Positions 18,435 through 27,883 of a stretch of DNA of 64,000 bases are shown one piece after another. Source of the DNA: Sandaracinus amylolyticus. GTDB taxonomy: Bacteria; Myxococcota_A; Polyangia; Polyangiales; Sandaracinaceae. A program made the translations under genes and the position numbers. How positions within the stretch are numbered: position 1 is the first letter of the stretch; each line of letters begins with the position of its first letter. Location of the stretch: the NCBI RefSeq assembly GCF_000737325.1, contig NZ_CP011125.1, forward strand, positions 992,001 through 1,056,000, written 5' to 3'. A model generated the notes under the pieces. The model saw nothing but the letters and a program-made list of their open reading frames with translations. It searched no databases and had not been told where the DNA came from.

Positions 18435-19480
18435 CGATCGCGGATCGCGAGCATGCCCGCGAGGTCGCGCAGCATCGTGCGACCGGGATCGAGCAGCGTG
18501 CCGCCCTCGAGCGCCGAGCACGCCTGATCGAGCAGACGCGCGAGCCGCTGCTCCACGTTCTTGCGCGCGCCGCTCTTCACGAACAGCTCGGTCGCCGCCG
18601 CGACGTCCGCGTCGGTCGCGTCCTTCTTGCCGAGCACGCGCGTGAGCGCGCCACGCTCGCTCGCGGGCACCAGCCGCTCGCACTCGAGCACCAGCGCGGT
18701 GCGCTTGCCCGCGCGCAGATCGTTGCCCGACGGCTTCCCGGTCTGGCGCGGATCGCCGAACGTGCCGAGCAGATCGTCGCGCACCTGGAACGCCTCGCCG
18801 AGCGGCGTGCCGAACGCCTCGAGCGCCTCGAGCTGCGCGTCGCTCGCGCCGCCGATCAGCGCGCCCATGCGCAGCGGGCCGGCGACCGTGTAGCTGCCCG
18901 TCTTGAGCTGCTGCATGCGCGAGACGTCGGTGCTCGCGAGCAGGTCGAGGCTCTGGCCCATCACGACCTCGACCTGCATGCGCACGAACGCGTCGTGCAG
19001 CTCGACCGGTCGCGCCGCGTGCGGCACCGAGCCGAGGAAGAGGCGCTGCGCGTATGCCGAGCCGAGATCGCCCGCGAGGATCGCGAGGCTCGCGCCGAGG
19101 TGCGCGTCGCCGAGCTTCGCGCCGAGCGCCGCGTGCACCGAAGGGCCGCCGCGACGCTGATCGTCGCCGTCCATCCAGTCGTCGTGGATCAGCAGATAGC
19201 TCTGCAGCACCTCGAGCGCCGCGCCCGCGTCGACGGTGAGGCGCCAGTCACGCTCGGGCTCGACCGCGCGGAACGCCGCGACCAGCACCGCGGGGCGCAG
19301 GCGCTTTCCGCCGCGCATCGTGAGCGCCGCGATCGCCTCGACCAGCTCCAGCGCCTCCGACGCCAGCCCGCTGGCCGCTCGTCGCTCGTCGTCGAAGAAG
19401 CGCGCGAGGCGCGCGTCCACCTCTCGCCGGACTTCGTCCATGAACGCGCTGGACGATGCTCCGTTGGCCTCTTGCGGCAT
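18431..19480 (-). CDS. Polyprenyl (probably geranylgeranyl) diphosphate synthase
   Basis: 349 residues, all-helical trans-prenyltransferase. The first Asp-rich motif is LLIHDDWMDGD, the second is FQVRDDLLGTFGD; GGKRLRP and the KTGSYT segment are also conserved. Condenses isopentenyl diphosphate with allylic diphosphates to build C15-C20 or longer chains; chain length cannot be read with certainty, though GGPP is common for this type. It is the promoter-proximal gene of the minus-strand isoprenoid operon and is divergent from the IPP isomerase. Confidence 0.93.
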   Translation of the reverse strand: MPQEANGASSSAFMDEVRREVDARLARFFDDERRAASGLASEALELVEAIAALTMRGGKRLRPAVLVAAFRAVEPERDWRLTVDAGAALEVLQSYLLIHDDWMDGDDQRRGGPSVHAALGAKLGDAHLGASLAILAGDLGSAYAQRLFLGSVPHAARPVELHDAFVRMQVEVVMGQSLDLLASTDVSRMQQLKTGSYTVAGPLRMGALIGGASDAQLEALEAFGTPLGEAFQVRDDLLGTFGDPRQTGKPSGNDLRAGKRTALVLECERLVPASERGALTRVLGKKDATDADVAAATELFVKSGARKNVEQRLARLLDQACSALEGGTLLDPGRTMLRDLAGMLAIRDR

Positions 19481-19617
19481 GGCGCGCGAGCGTGGGCTCG
19501 TGCGCGAGGTCCGTCAAGCGTGGGAGCAGGATCGAGCGTGTGCCTGCTCGCGCGAGAAATGATGGGTTCTGCAAACAATCCGCGCGGGCCGATCGCGCGG
19601 GTTACGCTGCGGGCCGC
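19481..19617. promoter_or_regulatory. Divergent promoter region of the isoprenoid genes
   Basis: 137 bp between the start codons of the prenyl diphosphate synthase and IPP isomerase, so promoters for both directions must lie here or overlap the genes. The only AT-leaning part is around 19555-19580 (GAAATGATGGGTTCTGCAAA). An inverted pair CCGCGCGGGCC / GATCGCGCGGG follows at about 19580-19602. No canonical -10/-35 pair can be named with confidence. Confidence 0.5.
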
Positions 19618-20664
19618 ATGAGCTCCGAGATCAGTCGCAGGAAGGACGAGCACATCGCGCTCGCATCGAGCGATGCGGTCGCGTTCCGAGAGCGCACGAC
19701 GCTGCTCGAGCAGGTCACGCTGATCCACGAGTCGCTCCCCGAGCTCGCGCTCGAGGAGATCGATCTCGCGACCGAGCTGCTCGGCAAGACGCTGCGCGCG
19801 CCGATCGTGATCGCGTCGATGACCGGCGGCACCGAGCGCGCGGGATCGATCAACCGCGAGCTCGCCGCGATCGCCGAGTCGCGCGGCTACGCGATCGGCC
19901 TCGGATCGCAGCGCGCGATGATGCGCGATCCGAGCATGGCGCCGACGTACCGGGTGCGCGACGTCGCGCCGAACGCGCTGCTGCTGGGCAACCTCGGCGT
20001 GGTGCAGGCGCGCGACCTCGCGACGGCCGACATCGTGCGGTTGATCGAGGACGTCGGCGCGGACGCGCTCTGCGTGCACATGAACCCCGCGCAGGAGGTC
20101 GTGCAGCCAGGTGGCGATCGCGATTTCCGCGGAGGGCTCGAGACGTTCGCGAGGCTCGCAGGTGAGCTGAAGATCCCCGTCGTCGCGAAGGAGACCGGCT
20201 GCGGCGTGAGCGCGCGCGTTGCGACGAAGCTGCGCGACGTCGGCGTGAAGACGGTCGACGTGAGCGGCGCGGGCGGGACGTCGTGGGTCGCGGTCGAGAC
20301 GCTGCGCGCGCAGGGCGCGGCGAAGGCGCTCGGCGAGAGCTTCTGGGACTGGGGGATCCCGACGGCGGTGAGCGTCGCGTGGGTGGCGCGCTCGGGGCTC
20401 GCGCCGATCGCGACCGGCGGGATCAAGAGCGGGCTCGACGTCGCACGCGCGATCGCGCTCGGGGCGCGCGCCGCGGGCATCGCGCGGCCGGTGCTGCAGG
20501 CGCTGCAGGCGGGTGGTCGCGCGGGCGCCGAGGCGTTCCTCGATCGTGTCGAGGCCGAGCTGCGCACCGCGATGTTGCTCTGCGGCGCGGGCACGCTCGA
20601 CGAGCTGCGGAACGCGCCCCGCGTGATCGGTCCCGAGCTCGCGAGCTGGCTCGGCACGATGTAG
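19618..20664 (+). CDS. fni: Isopentenyl-diphosphate delta-isomerase, type 2 (FMN-dependent)
   Basis: 348 residues. Interconverts isopentenyl and dimethylallyl diphosphate using reduced FMN. N-terminal SRRKDEHI, the flavin-barrel motifs PIVIASMTGGT, GLGSQRAMM, LHMNPAQE-type CVHMNPAQEVVQPGGDRDF, VVAKETGCG, VDVSGAGGTSW and IATGGIKSGLD are all typical. ATG at 19618 is the first start after the divergent promoter and gives normal length. It completes the supply of allylic substrate for the synthase on the other strand. Confidence 0.97.
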   Translation: MSSEISRRKDEHIALASSDAVAFRERTTLLEQVTLIHESLPELALEEIDLATELLGKTLRAPIVIASMTGGTERAGSINRELAAIAESRGYAIGLGSQRAMMRDPSMAPTYRVRDVAPNALLLGNLGVVQARDLATADIVRLIEDVGADALCVHMNPAQEVVQPGGDRDFRGGLETFARLAGELKIPVVAKETGCGVSARVATKLRDVGVKTVDVSGAGGTSWVAVETLRAQGAAKALGESFWDWGIPTAVSVAWVARSGLAPIATGGIKSGLDVARAIALGARAAGIARPVLQALQAGGRAGAEAFLDRVEAELRTAMLLCGAGTLDELRNAPRVIGPELASWLGTM

Positions 20665-20693
20665 CGCGGCACGCGGGTTGCGCTCTGGCCCGC

Positions 20694-22142
20694 ATGCTCT
20701 TGGGAATTCCGGGGATTTTCGCGGTTCGAGGTGCTCGTGCGCTGAACGCTCGGCGTGCCGTGATCGCGCAGTGGTGCTGCCTCGTGATCGCACTCGCAGG
20801 ATGCGCGGACGATCCCGACGCGAGCACCGACGATGCAGGCGCGACCACGACGCGCGATGCGTGGGTCGCGGACGACGTCGACGCGCAGACGATCGACGAG
20901 GACGCCGGCGCGGTCGAGAGCGACTCGGGCGCGACGGAGGAAGACGCCTCGATGCCCGAGCCCGACGCGGGGCCGCCGCCGCCGATCTGTCCCGCGGTGG
21001 ACTGCGCGGGCGTGAGCGGTACGACGACCGCGGGCCGCCTCGTCGCGCTCGACGAGTGCGGCTTCGGCCTGCGCCTCGAGCGTCCGCTCGCGGAAGGCGA
21101 AGCGCTCGCCGACGCGCTCCTCACGCGGCTCGGCGCGGCGCGCCGTCGCGATCTCGCGCACGTGCTCGGGAACCTCAACCGCCAAGGTCGCGCAGGGCTC
21201 AGCAGCGCGACGTCGTCGCGCCTCAGCGGCCTCGGCGCGCGCGGATTCCGCTGGGAGACCGGCGACGAGAACGTCGACTACTGGTACCCGCAGGGCATCA
21301 CCGGCAGCCACGACGCGGGCCTCACGGGGCGCACGCTGCTGCTCGTGAGCTGGTACCACAAGACCGACGCGCGACCGACGAAAGGCGCGCGGCTCAGCCT
21401 CGTCGACATCAGCGATCTCTCGCGCCCGCGGTATCGACACCTCTTGCTCGTCGATCCCGTGATGACCGCGAGCGGCGCGAATTTCGAGCCCGCCGAGTAC
21501 GACGGTGGAGGCGCGCTGCACGCCGGCGGCATCACGTGGATCGGCGACCGCATCTACGTCGCGGACACGTCGCGCGGGCTGCGCGTCTACGATCTCTCGC
21601 GGATGTTCGCGCCGACGAACACCGACGACAACGAGCGCATCGGCATCTCGGGCACGCGCAGCGACGCGCACGGATACGCGTACGCGGTGCCGCGCGTCGC
21701 GCGCTACGTCCGCGCGGGGAGCACGTGCAGCGCGCGCTTCTCGTTCGTCGCGCGCGGCGACGTCGGCGGCACGCCCGCGCTGATCACCGGCGAGTACGAC
21801 GCCGACACCGTGAACGGTCGCGTGATCGCGTGGCCGCTCGATCGCGCGCGTGCGCTGCTCGACGACGAAGGCAGCGGCACCGCGTACTCGCTCGCCGCCG
21901 CGATCGCGGGTCGCACGCGGGTGCAGGGCGCGCTTCGCACCGGCGACGTCTGGTACCTCTCGAGCTCGAGCCAGGACGGCTCCGACGGTCGCCTCTACAT
22001 CGCGCGCGAAGGGCGCACGAGCACGAGCGTGAACTGGATCCGCGGCGCCGAGGATCTCTACCTCGACGCGAGCGATCGGCTGTGGACCGCGGGCGAGCAC
22101 CCGGGCCAGCGCGACGTGGTGTCCATCCCGCGCCCGCGATGA
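20694..22142 (+). CDS. Lipoprotein with acidic linker and beta-propeller-like body
   Basis: About 482 residues. The N-terminus ends in a lipobox (CLVIALAGC), followed by ~55 residues rich in Asp, Glu, Ala and Thr, a linker common in myxobacterial lipoproteins. The body contains repeats such as LSLVDISDLSRPRYRHLLLV and DRIYVADTSRGLRVYDLS, which resemble LVIVD/beta-propeller blades. No catalytic motif seen. ATG 20694 is used; a GTG at 20759 just before the hydrophobic core would give a more usual signal length. Starts 29 bp after the isomerase stop. Confidence 0.8.
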   Translation: MLLGIPGIFAVRGARALNARRAVIAQWCCLVIALAGCADDPDASTDDAGATTTRDAWVADDVDAQTIDEDAGAVESDSGATEEDASMPEPDAGPPPPICPAVDCAGVSGTTTAGRLVALDECGFGLRLERPLAEGEALADALLTRLGAARRRDLAHVLGNLNRQGRAGLSSATSSRLSGLGARGFRWETGDENVDYWYPQGITGSHDAGLTGRTLLLVSWYHKTDARPTKGARLSLVDISDLSRPRYRHLLLVDPVMTASGANFEPAEYDGGGALHAGGITWIGDRIYVADTSRGLRVYDLSRMFAPTNTDDNERIGISGTRSDAHGYAYAVPRVARYVRAGSTCSARFSFVARGDVGGTPALITGEYDADTVNGRVIAWPLDRARALLDDEGSGTAYSLAAAIAGRTRVQGALRTGDVWYLSSSSQDGSDGRLYIAREGRTSTSVNWIRGAEDLYLDASDRLWTAGEHPGQRDVVSIPRPR

Positions 22143-22198
22143 GCGCGCGTGAGGAAACTCGGCGGCGCGCGCAGATCCACGCGCCAACATCGCGGCCC

Positions 22199-22546
22199 AT
22201 GAAGCGAACCATCCTCGCGCTCCTCGCCGTCATCGCGCTCGCTGCGTGCGGCGGGTCGAGCTCCTCCACCGAGACCGCGTCGGCCGAGCCGTCGCACCAC
22301 GACGAGACGACGACCGCGGGCGCCGAGCAGACCGCGCTCGTTCCGATCGGCGAGGCGCAGATCGGCGACCGCAGCACGTGCCCGGTGAGCGGCGAGGAGT
22401 TCGTCGTCACCGAGAGCTCGCCGACGGTCACGCACGAGGGCCGCACCTATTACTTCTGCTGCCCGCACTGCGCCGAGCGCTTCCAGGCGAACCCCGCGCA
22501 GTTCCTCCAGCAGCAGGGCGCGACGACGGAGTCCACCGAGGGCTGA
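22199..22546 (+). CDS. Small lipoprotein with YHS/TRASH-like metal-binding domain
   Basis: 115 residues. Signal peptide with lipobox (LLAVIALAACGGSS), a Ser/Thr/His-rich spacer, then a ~45-residue YHS-type domain: STCPVSGEEFVVTESSPTVT followed by GRTYYFCCPHCAERFQANP. The CPVSGEEF / YYFCCPHC pattern holds the Cys residues expected to bind a soft metal such as copper or zinc. It is probably an outer-membrane- or periplasm-facing metal sensor or chaperone; partner unknown. Confidence 0.85.
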   Translation: MKRTILALLAVIALAACGGSSSSTETASAEPSHHDETTTAGAEQTALVPIGEAQIGDRSTCPVSGEEFVVTESSPTVTHEGRTYYFCCPHCAERFQANPAQFLQQQGATTESTEG

Positions 22547-22610
22547 TCGTGCGAACGACGCGCGCGGGTACGATTGAAGCCGACTCGTCCCGCGCGCGTC
22601 GACGCCCGAC

Positions 22611-23252
22611 ATGATCACGCACCGAGCTCCAGCACTGGCTCTCGCCGCGCTGACCACGTGGGCGTTCGCCGCGGTCGCGCGCGCCGAGCCCGAGCCCCTC
22701 CCGCCGTCGTACGAGTCCGCCCAGGGCCCGGCGACCCAGGCGACGCTGGGGCAGGGCGAGGACCTCCTGCGTCTGCGCTTCGCGCTCGAAGCCGGCGCGG
22801 GCGTCGCGATCGACCCCGACGCGCTGGTCGGCGGCGCGCTGCACGTGGGCGCGCGCCTCGGCGTGCAGTGGAACGACTGGGTCGCGCTCTACTGGCAGGG
22901 CCGACTCATCGGCGCGGGCGCCGACGTCGGCGCAGGGCGCACGGGCTGGACGAACCTCACGTCCAACCTCGTCGGCGCGGACCTCACGATCGTCGACGTG
23001 CTCCAGGTCGGCGCCGGCGTCGGGATCGACTGGGCGACCGCCGACGTGTGCGGACGCCGGCTGTGCTGGGTCCAGGACGAGGGCCTCTACGCCGGCGTCG
23101 ACGCGCGCCTCACGTTCATGCCGATCATCCAGGACGATCTGCTCGTCGGCGTGCGCAACGCCATGGCGATCTCGCTCGCGTGGCACGGCACGATCGTCGA
23201 CCGCGGCGTGCTCAGCGTCGTCACGCTGAGCATCGGCTGGGAGATGTACTGA
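22611..23252 (+). CDS. Outer-membrane beta-barrel-like protein
   Basis: 213 residues. Signal peptide (LALAALTTWAFAAVARAEP) with a cut after ARA, then alternating hydrophobic strands with many Gly and Trp. The protein ends in an aromatic residue (SIGWEMY), the usual barrel C-terminal signature. A single Cys pair (VCGRRLC) sits in one loop. Likely a small outer-membrane barrel; specific family not recognised. Converges with the gene at 23256 with 3 bp between the stop codons. Confidence 0.75.
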   Translation: MITHRAPALALAALTTWAFAAVARAEPEPLPPSYESAQGPATQATLGQGEDLLRLRFALEAGAGVAIDPDALVGGALHVGARLGVQWNDWVALYWQGRLIGAGADVGAGRTGWTNLTSNLVGADLTIVDVLQVGAGVGIDWATADVCGRRLCWVQDEGLYAGVDARLTFMPIIQDDLLVGVRNAMAISLAWHGTIVDRGVLSVVTLSIGWEMY

Positions 23253-23255
23253 TCC

Positions 23256-23711
23256 TCATGCGTCGTGGCGATCCAGCTCCTCGCGGAGGCGCTGCTCCAG
23301 CGCAGGATCGTCGACGTCGACGCGCGTGACGGGCTCGGCCTGCGCGCCTCGTCGCGACCAGCGCGCACCGATCGCGACGAGCACGAGGAGCGAGCCGACC
23401 AGCACCGCGAAGAGCGCCCCGGACGTCGTCTCGAGCGGCGCCGGAACCGCCAAGATCCGCTCGCCATGACGCGCGACGAGATCGCGCTCGATCGCGTCGG
23501 CGGGCTCGCCCGCACGGACGCGCCGATCGATCTCGTCGCGCAGCTCGCGCGCGAGAGGCGAGTCGTGCGTCGCGAGGCCCTCGACCCAGCAGCACGGCGC
23601 GACGAAGCGCTCGAACATCGCGCGCGAGCCCTGCGCCCTCGCGCTGCTCGCCGCGATCACGATCACCATCGCGACGAGCCAACCGACCGCGAGCCTGCCG
23701 AGCGAATGCAT
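23256..23711 (-). CDS. CcmH/CycL-like protein, orphan
   Basis: 151 residues. Signal peptide (ending SSARAQ), a short helical domain with FVAPCCWVEGLATHDSPLA and LVARHGERILAVP, one transmembrane helix (ALFAVLVGSLLVLVAIG) and a short charged tail. The helix-Cys-helix layout and the RHGERIL ending resemble CcmH/NrfF cytochrome c maturation proteins, but the usual CxxC (CLVCQ) is a CC here and no other ccm gene is near. Its role in heme lyase function is therefore doubtful. Confidence 0.7.
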   Translation of the reverse strand: MHSLGRLAVGWLVAMVIVIAASSARAQGSRAMFERFVAPCCWVEGLATHDSPLARELRDEIDRRVRAGEPADAIERDLVARHGERILAVPAPLETTSGALFAVLVGSLLVLVAIGARWSRRGAQAEPVTRVDVDDPALEQRLREELDRHDA

Positions 23712-23769
23712 GCGTCGTTCGTCATGGCGCCAGCGCGCCCATTCCGCACTGCGGCCGATCGCCGCACCG

Positions 23770-23812
23770 CCGAAAACGAAAACGCGGCGGACGTCTCTCG
23801 ACGCCGCCGCGT
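23770..23812 (-). terminator. Intrinsic terminator of the arginine decarboxylase gene
   Basis: A perfect 10-bp stem AACGCGGCGG / CCGCCGCGTT (23781-23790 and 23803-23812) lies 24 bp past the speA stop. Read on the minus strand the stem is followed by TTTTCGTTTTC, a proper U-tract. This is one of very few textbook Rho-independent terminators in the window. Confidence 0.88.
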
Positions 23813-23835
23813 TCCTCCTCGCTCCGTCGAGCGCG

Positions 23836-25758
23836 CTACTCGTCCTGCGTCAGGTACGTGTAGCTGCCGAGCGATTCCTCGTAGTGCTTCATGAGCATCT
23901 TCACCTGATCGAAGGTGATGAGCCCCTGACGACGCGCGCGCTCCGCCTGGCGGCGCACACGCTCCACCATCGCGCCGGGCTCGTACTCCACGTACTCGAG
24001 CACCTGCGTGATCGTGTCGCCCTTCACGAAGTGCGAGACCTCGTAGCCGCCTTCGCCGTCGAGCTGCACGTGCACCGCGTTCGTGTCGCCGAACAGGTTG
24101 TGCAGGTCGCCGAGGATCTCCTGGTACGCGCCGTTCAGGAAGATGCCCATGAAGTAGCGCTCGCCCTCGCGCCATCGGTGCACGGGGAGCACGCGCTTCA
24201 CGTCCTCGACGTCGATGAAGTGATCGACCTTGCCGTCGCTGTCGCACGTCAGGTCGGCGATCGTCGCCTTGATCGTCGGCTCCTCGTTCAGCCGGTGGAT
24301 CGGCATGATCGGGAAGAGCTGATCGATGGCCCAGCTGTCGGGAATGCTCTGGAAGACCGAGAAATTCCCGTAGTACATCGCAGCCATGACCTGATCGAGC
24401 TGCTGCACCTCCTCGGGCACGCGCTTCATCGTCTTCGCGTAGTCCGAGATCTTCTCGCAGCACGACCAGAAGAGGCGCTCCGCCTGCGCGCGCTCGCGCA
24501 GACCGAGGTAGCCGAACTTGAAGAGCGACTCCGCCTCTTCCTTCGCCTGGCTCGCGTCGTGGAACGCTTCCTGGAGGTTCTTCGGCGCGATGCCCTGATA
24601 CGTCTCGAAGAGCTGCTGCAGGATCTTGTGCGCCTTCGGCCCCGGATCCTGCGGCTTGCCGAAGCGCACCTCGTTGCGACCGACGACCTCGTACACGAGC
24701 ACCGACTGGTGCGCGGCGATCGCGCGGCCCGACTCGGTCACGATCGTCGGCGGCGTGAGATCGTACTTCTCGCACGACTCCTTCACGGCCGCGACGACGT
24801 CGTACGCGTACTCCTGGATGTTGTAGTTCTTCGACGCGTGGAAGTCGGTCTTGCTGCCGTCGTAGTCGACGGCGAGACCACCACCGACGTCGAGGTAGCG
24901 CATGCTCGCGCCCATCTTCGCGAGCTCCGCGAAGATGTTCGCCGCCTCGCGCACCGCCTGCTTGATCGGGATGATGCTCGAGATCTGGCTGCCCGCGTGG
25001 AAGTGCAGGAGCTGCAGGCAGTCGAGCATGCCCTTCTCCTGCAGGCGGTCGACGACCTCGACGATCTCCGACGCGGTGAGGCCGAACTTCGCGCGCTCAC
25101 CGGTCGAGTCCGCCCAGCGGCCCATGCCGCGGCTGCCGAGCTTCGCGCGCACGCCGATCGTCGGACGGATGCCCGTCTTCGCGAACGCGCGGAACGTGAA
25201 GTCGAGCTCCTCGATGCGCTCGAGGACCACGATGACCGTCTTGTCGAACCGCTGCGCGAGCAGCGCGGTCTCGATGTACGCCTGGTCCTTGTAGCCGTTG
25301 CAGATGACGAGGCCGCCGGCCTCCTGCTCGGCGCTCAGCGCGATCAGCAGCTCGGGCTTGCTGCCCGCCTCGAGCCCGAGGCGCCACGGCGCGCCGAACT
25401 CGACCACTTCGTCGATGAAGTGCTTCTGCTGGTTGACCTTGACCGGGAAGACGCCGCGGTACGCGCCCTTGTACTGGTACTCGTCGATCGCCTTCGCGAA
25501 GCACTCGTTGATGCGCTTGATGCGATCACGGAGCACGTCGGAGAAGCGCAGGAGGAGCGGCAGCTCGAGACCGCGCGCGTCGAGGTCGTTGACGAGCTCG
25601 TAGAGATCGATCGTCAGGCTCGGACGCTCGGGGTCGGGAACGACCTCGACGCGGCCCGCCTGGTTGATCGTGAAGTAGGGATGGCCCCAGCCGCGCACCT
25701 GATAGAGGTCCGCGCTGCGCTGGATGGTCCAGGTCTCCGCCTCGTGCTCGTCGTCCAT
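23836..25758 (-). CDS. speA: Biosynthetic arginine decarboxylase
   Basis: 640 residues, the normal length for SpeA. PLP-dependent fold-III decarboxylase making agmatine from arginine for polyamine synthesis. Seen: YFTINQAGRVEV near the start, the PLP lysine in GVFPVKVNQQ, HFHAGSQISS, the glycine-rich YLDVGGGLAVDYDGS, TESGRAIAAHQS, and the active-site Cys region LTCDSDGKVDHFI. ATG at 25758 has GGAGGTGG about ten bases upstream. Third positions and codon choice match neighbours. A clear intrinsic terminator follows. Lower Arg content than neighbours marks it as a housekeeping gene. Confidence 0.97.
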   Translation of the reverse strand: MDDEHEAETWTIQRSADLYQVRGWGHPYFTINQAGRVEVVPDPERPSLTIDLYELVNDLDARGLELPLLLRFSDVLRDRIKRINECFAKAIDEYQYKGAYRGVFPVKVNQQKHFIDEVVEFGAPWRLGLEAGSKPELLIALSAEQEAGGLVICNGYKDQAYIETALLAQRFDKTVIVVLERIEELDFTFRAFAKTGIRPTIGVRAKLGSRGMGRWADSTGERAKFGLTASEIVEVVDRLQEKGMLDCLQLLHFHAGSQISSIIPIKQAVREAANIFAELAKMGASMRYLDVGGGLAVDYDGSKTDFHASKNYNIQEYAYDVVAAVKESCEKYDLTPPTIVTESGRAIAAHQSVLVYEVVGRNEVRFGKPQDPGPKAHKILQQLFETYQGIAPKNLQEAFHDASQAKEEAESLFKFGYLGLRERAQAERLFWSCCEKISDYAKTMKRVPEEVQQLDQVMAAMYYGNFSVFQSIPDSWAIDQLFPIMPIHRLNEEPTIKATIADLTCDSDGKVDHFIDVEDVKRVLPVHRWREGERYFMGIFLNGAYQEILGDLHNLFGDTNAVHVQLDGEGGYEVSHFVKGDTITQVLEYVEYEPGAMVERVRRQAERARRQGLITFDQVKMLMKHYEESLGSYTYLTQDE

Positions 25759-25933
25759 CGAGCCCACCTCCACTGCGCCGAAGAACCAGCTGCGTGTGCC
25801 CGCGGTGCTACCGCCAGAAACAGGAGCGCGTTTATGGGGCGCGGGGGGGCGGGGGTCCAGCGAAAATTGCGTGTTCTCTGCGGTGCGGCGCGACACGTCG
25901 ACGAGCGCGCGCCGCGCGGCGCATCCTCGGCCG

Positions 25934-27197
25934 ATGCGCATGCGCGCGTGGACGGTCTTCGTGGTGCTGGCGGTCGGCTGCGCGGCGCGCGTCGCGCTCG
26001 ACGATCCACCGACGGCGGTCGAGGACGAGCCCATTCGCGTCGAGCTCTCGCCGCTCGACGTCACGCGTTTCCACGCGCAGGAGTGGACGCTCGTGAACCG
26101 CGGCACGACGGCGGTCGCCGTGGACACGTGGGCCGGCGAGCTCTCGGTGCGTCGACGGCGAGGGTCGTGCGCGCCGGCGCCCGATGGGCGTGTGTGGGAA
26201 CTACGAGGACGTCGTGGAGATCGTCGCGCCCGGCGCGTCGACGACGGTTCGCCAGCCGCCGCCGATCGGGTACGTGCCGCTCGGCGCGGGCCGTTATCGC
26301 TTCTCGGTGGACATCCGCGGGGTGGGCGGAGCGCAGGCGCGCGCCGAGGCAGACTTCGAGTTCGGCGCGTTCTCGCCCAGCGAGATCGCGGAGGCGCACG
26401 AGCGCGCGCTGGACGCGTCGCTCGAGGGCTGCCACTGGTACCCGAGCTACGTCCAGTGCGTCCTCGAGGCGACGTCCGAGGCCGAGCGCGCCACGATCGT
26501 GCGCGCGCTCGCGGACCGTGGGCCGGAGACGCTCGGCGCGATCGTGCAGGCGCTCGCGTACGTCGACGACGTGCCCACCGTGCGCGCGCTGCTCGACGAC
26601 GAGCAGGAGGCGCTCCGTCTCGCGAGCTCCGCCGCGCTGTTGCGACTGCGGAGCGCGTGGCTCTTTCCCAATCTCTCGGCCCGACGCGAGGACGCGCTCG
26701 CGCTGGTGACGCGCGCGATCGCGTCCCCCGGCGCGACGAGCATGCCCGTGCTGGCCGCGGCGAGCGAGACGTTGGAGCCGATTCTTTCCGTCCACGACGC
26801 GTGGCTCGCACGCCTCGGCCACGAGGACGAGGCCGTGCACATCGCGTGGATCGCGCGCGAGCTCGCGGGCGCGGCGTGGACCTCCCGGCTCGACGAGGCG
26901 CGCCGCGTCGCCGCCATCGAGGCCCTCGCCGGGGCGCGTGAGCGCGTTGCTGCCTTGCGCGAAGGAGCGCTCGGCGCGCACCTCGATCACCTCGTGAGCG
27001 TGCTCGACGATCCCCGTGCGACATCGTCGCCTCCGGAATTCATCCCGCAGGAGCTCACAGGCGCGCGCGGCGATGCGAGCTCCGCGCACTGCGTCGACCC
27101 CGGCGCGATCGTGACGCGCACGCTCGAGGGCTGCCGCAGTGAGCTCTGGATGCGCGCGACGGTCACTGCCACGCGCGTCGTCGCCGCGGAGCGTTAG
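25934..27197 (+). pseudogene. Lipoprotein gene split by a frameshift near 26152
   Basis: ATG at 25934 starts a lipoprotein signal (RAWTVFVVLAVGCAARV) and ~70 coherent residues up to WAGELSV. After this point the frame turns into Arg-rich nonsense, while the +1 frame becomes coherent (VDGEGRARRRPMGVCGNYED, then IVAPGAS...) and runs to TAG 27195-27197. Skipping one base at about 26152 (or restoring two) joins them into one ~420-residue protein: a lipoprotein with an Ig-like N-terminal half and a helical, HEAT-like C-terminal half. Either a real pseudogene or a sequencing error. No function recognised. Confidence 0.75.
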
Positions 27198-27796
27198 GTC
27201 TCGGGCGGCGCGTCGGGCTCGTCGAGCGGCGGGAAGAGGCGCGTCACGTCGAGCTCGATCTCCTCGAACGGAGGGATGCGCGCGACGTCGCCGTCGCCGA
27301 AGCGGCCGACGTCGACCCAGCGCTTGTCCGCGTTCAGCGCGAGCGCCTCGGCGATGCGCAGCTCGGGATCGACGAGCCACAGCGCGGGCACGCCCTGCGC
27401 GGCGTAGAGGCGCGCCTTCACGAGGCGATCGTGGCGCGCGTTCGAGGGCGACGTCACCTCGCAGATCCAGTCGGGGACCACGTCGATCGGTCGCGTGTCC
27501 CACGGACGCGGCAAGCGCGCGCGGCGCCAGCCGACGAGGTCGGGGCGCACGATGTCGTGGGCCCCGAAGCGCACGTCGACCTCGAGGAGGATCCACCAGC
27601 CGCCCGGCCCCCCGTGCCCGTCGTCGTCGTCGAAGGGCCCGCCGACGAAACGACGGATCGCGCCCTGCACCTTCGAGTGCTTCGGCAGCGGCGACGGCAG
27701 GGTCTGTAGCGCGCCGTGGATCACCTCGGCGCGCACGCCTTCCGGCGTGCGGAGCAGGTCCTCGTAGGTCGCGAGGCGGCGCGCGGGCTCGGCCAT
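27194..27796 (-). CDS. Uma2-family (DUF820) PD-(D/E)XK nuclease-like protein
   Basis: 200 residues. Seen: AEVIHGALQTLPSP, the metal-site RPDLVGW, the beta strand DWICEVTSPSNARHDRLVK and KARLYAAQGVPALWLVDPE, all hallmarks of Uma2/DUF820, a restriction-endonuclease-fold family abundant in cyanobacteria and myxobacteria. The cellular role of the family is unsettled. The Glu in CEVTSPS and Asp in RPDL that would form the active site are kept. ATG 27796 is preferred over one four codons upstream. Its stop overlaps the convergent lipoprotein stop by 3 bp. Confidence 0.88.
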   Translation of the reverse strand: MAEPARRLATYEDLLRTPEGVRAEVIHGALQTLPSPLPKHSKVQGAIRRFVGGPFDDDDGHGGPGGWWILLEVDVRFGAHDIVRPDLVGWRRARLPRPWDTRPIDVVPDWICEVTSPSNARHDRLVKARLYAAQGVPALWLVDPELRIAEALALNADKRWVDVGRFGDGDVARIPPFEEIELDVTRLFPPLDEPDAPPET

Positions 27797-27883
27797 GCGC
27801 CTCAGCATGCCACGCGTTCCGCCTCACTGTATTTCCGCAAACGGCTTCCCTGACTGTACCCGGATGAGCGACACTCCCCGGCG

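Noticed and set aside
27823-27861. Pair CTCACTGTATTT / CTGACTGTACCC as an operator between Uma2 and the VWA gene
   Set aside because: Only 8 of 12 bases match and the spacing of 27 bp is not helical; too weak to call.
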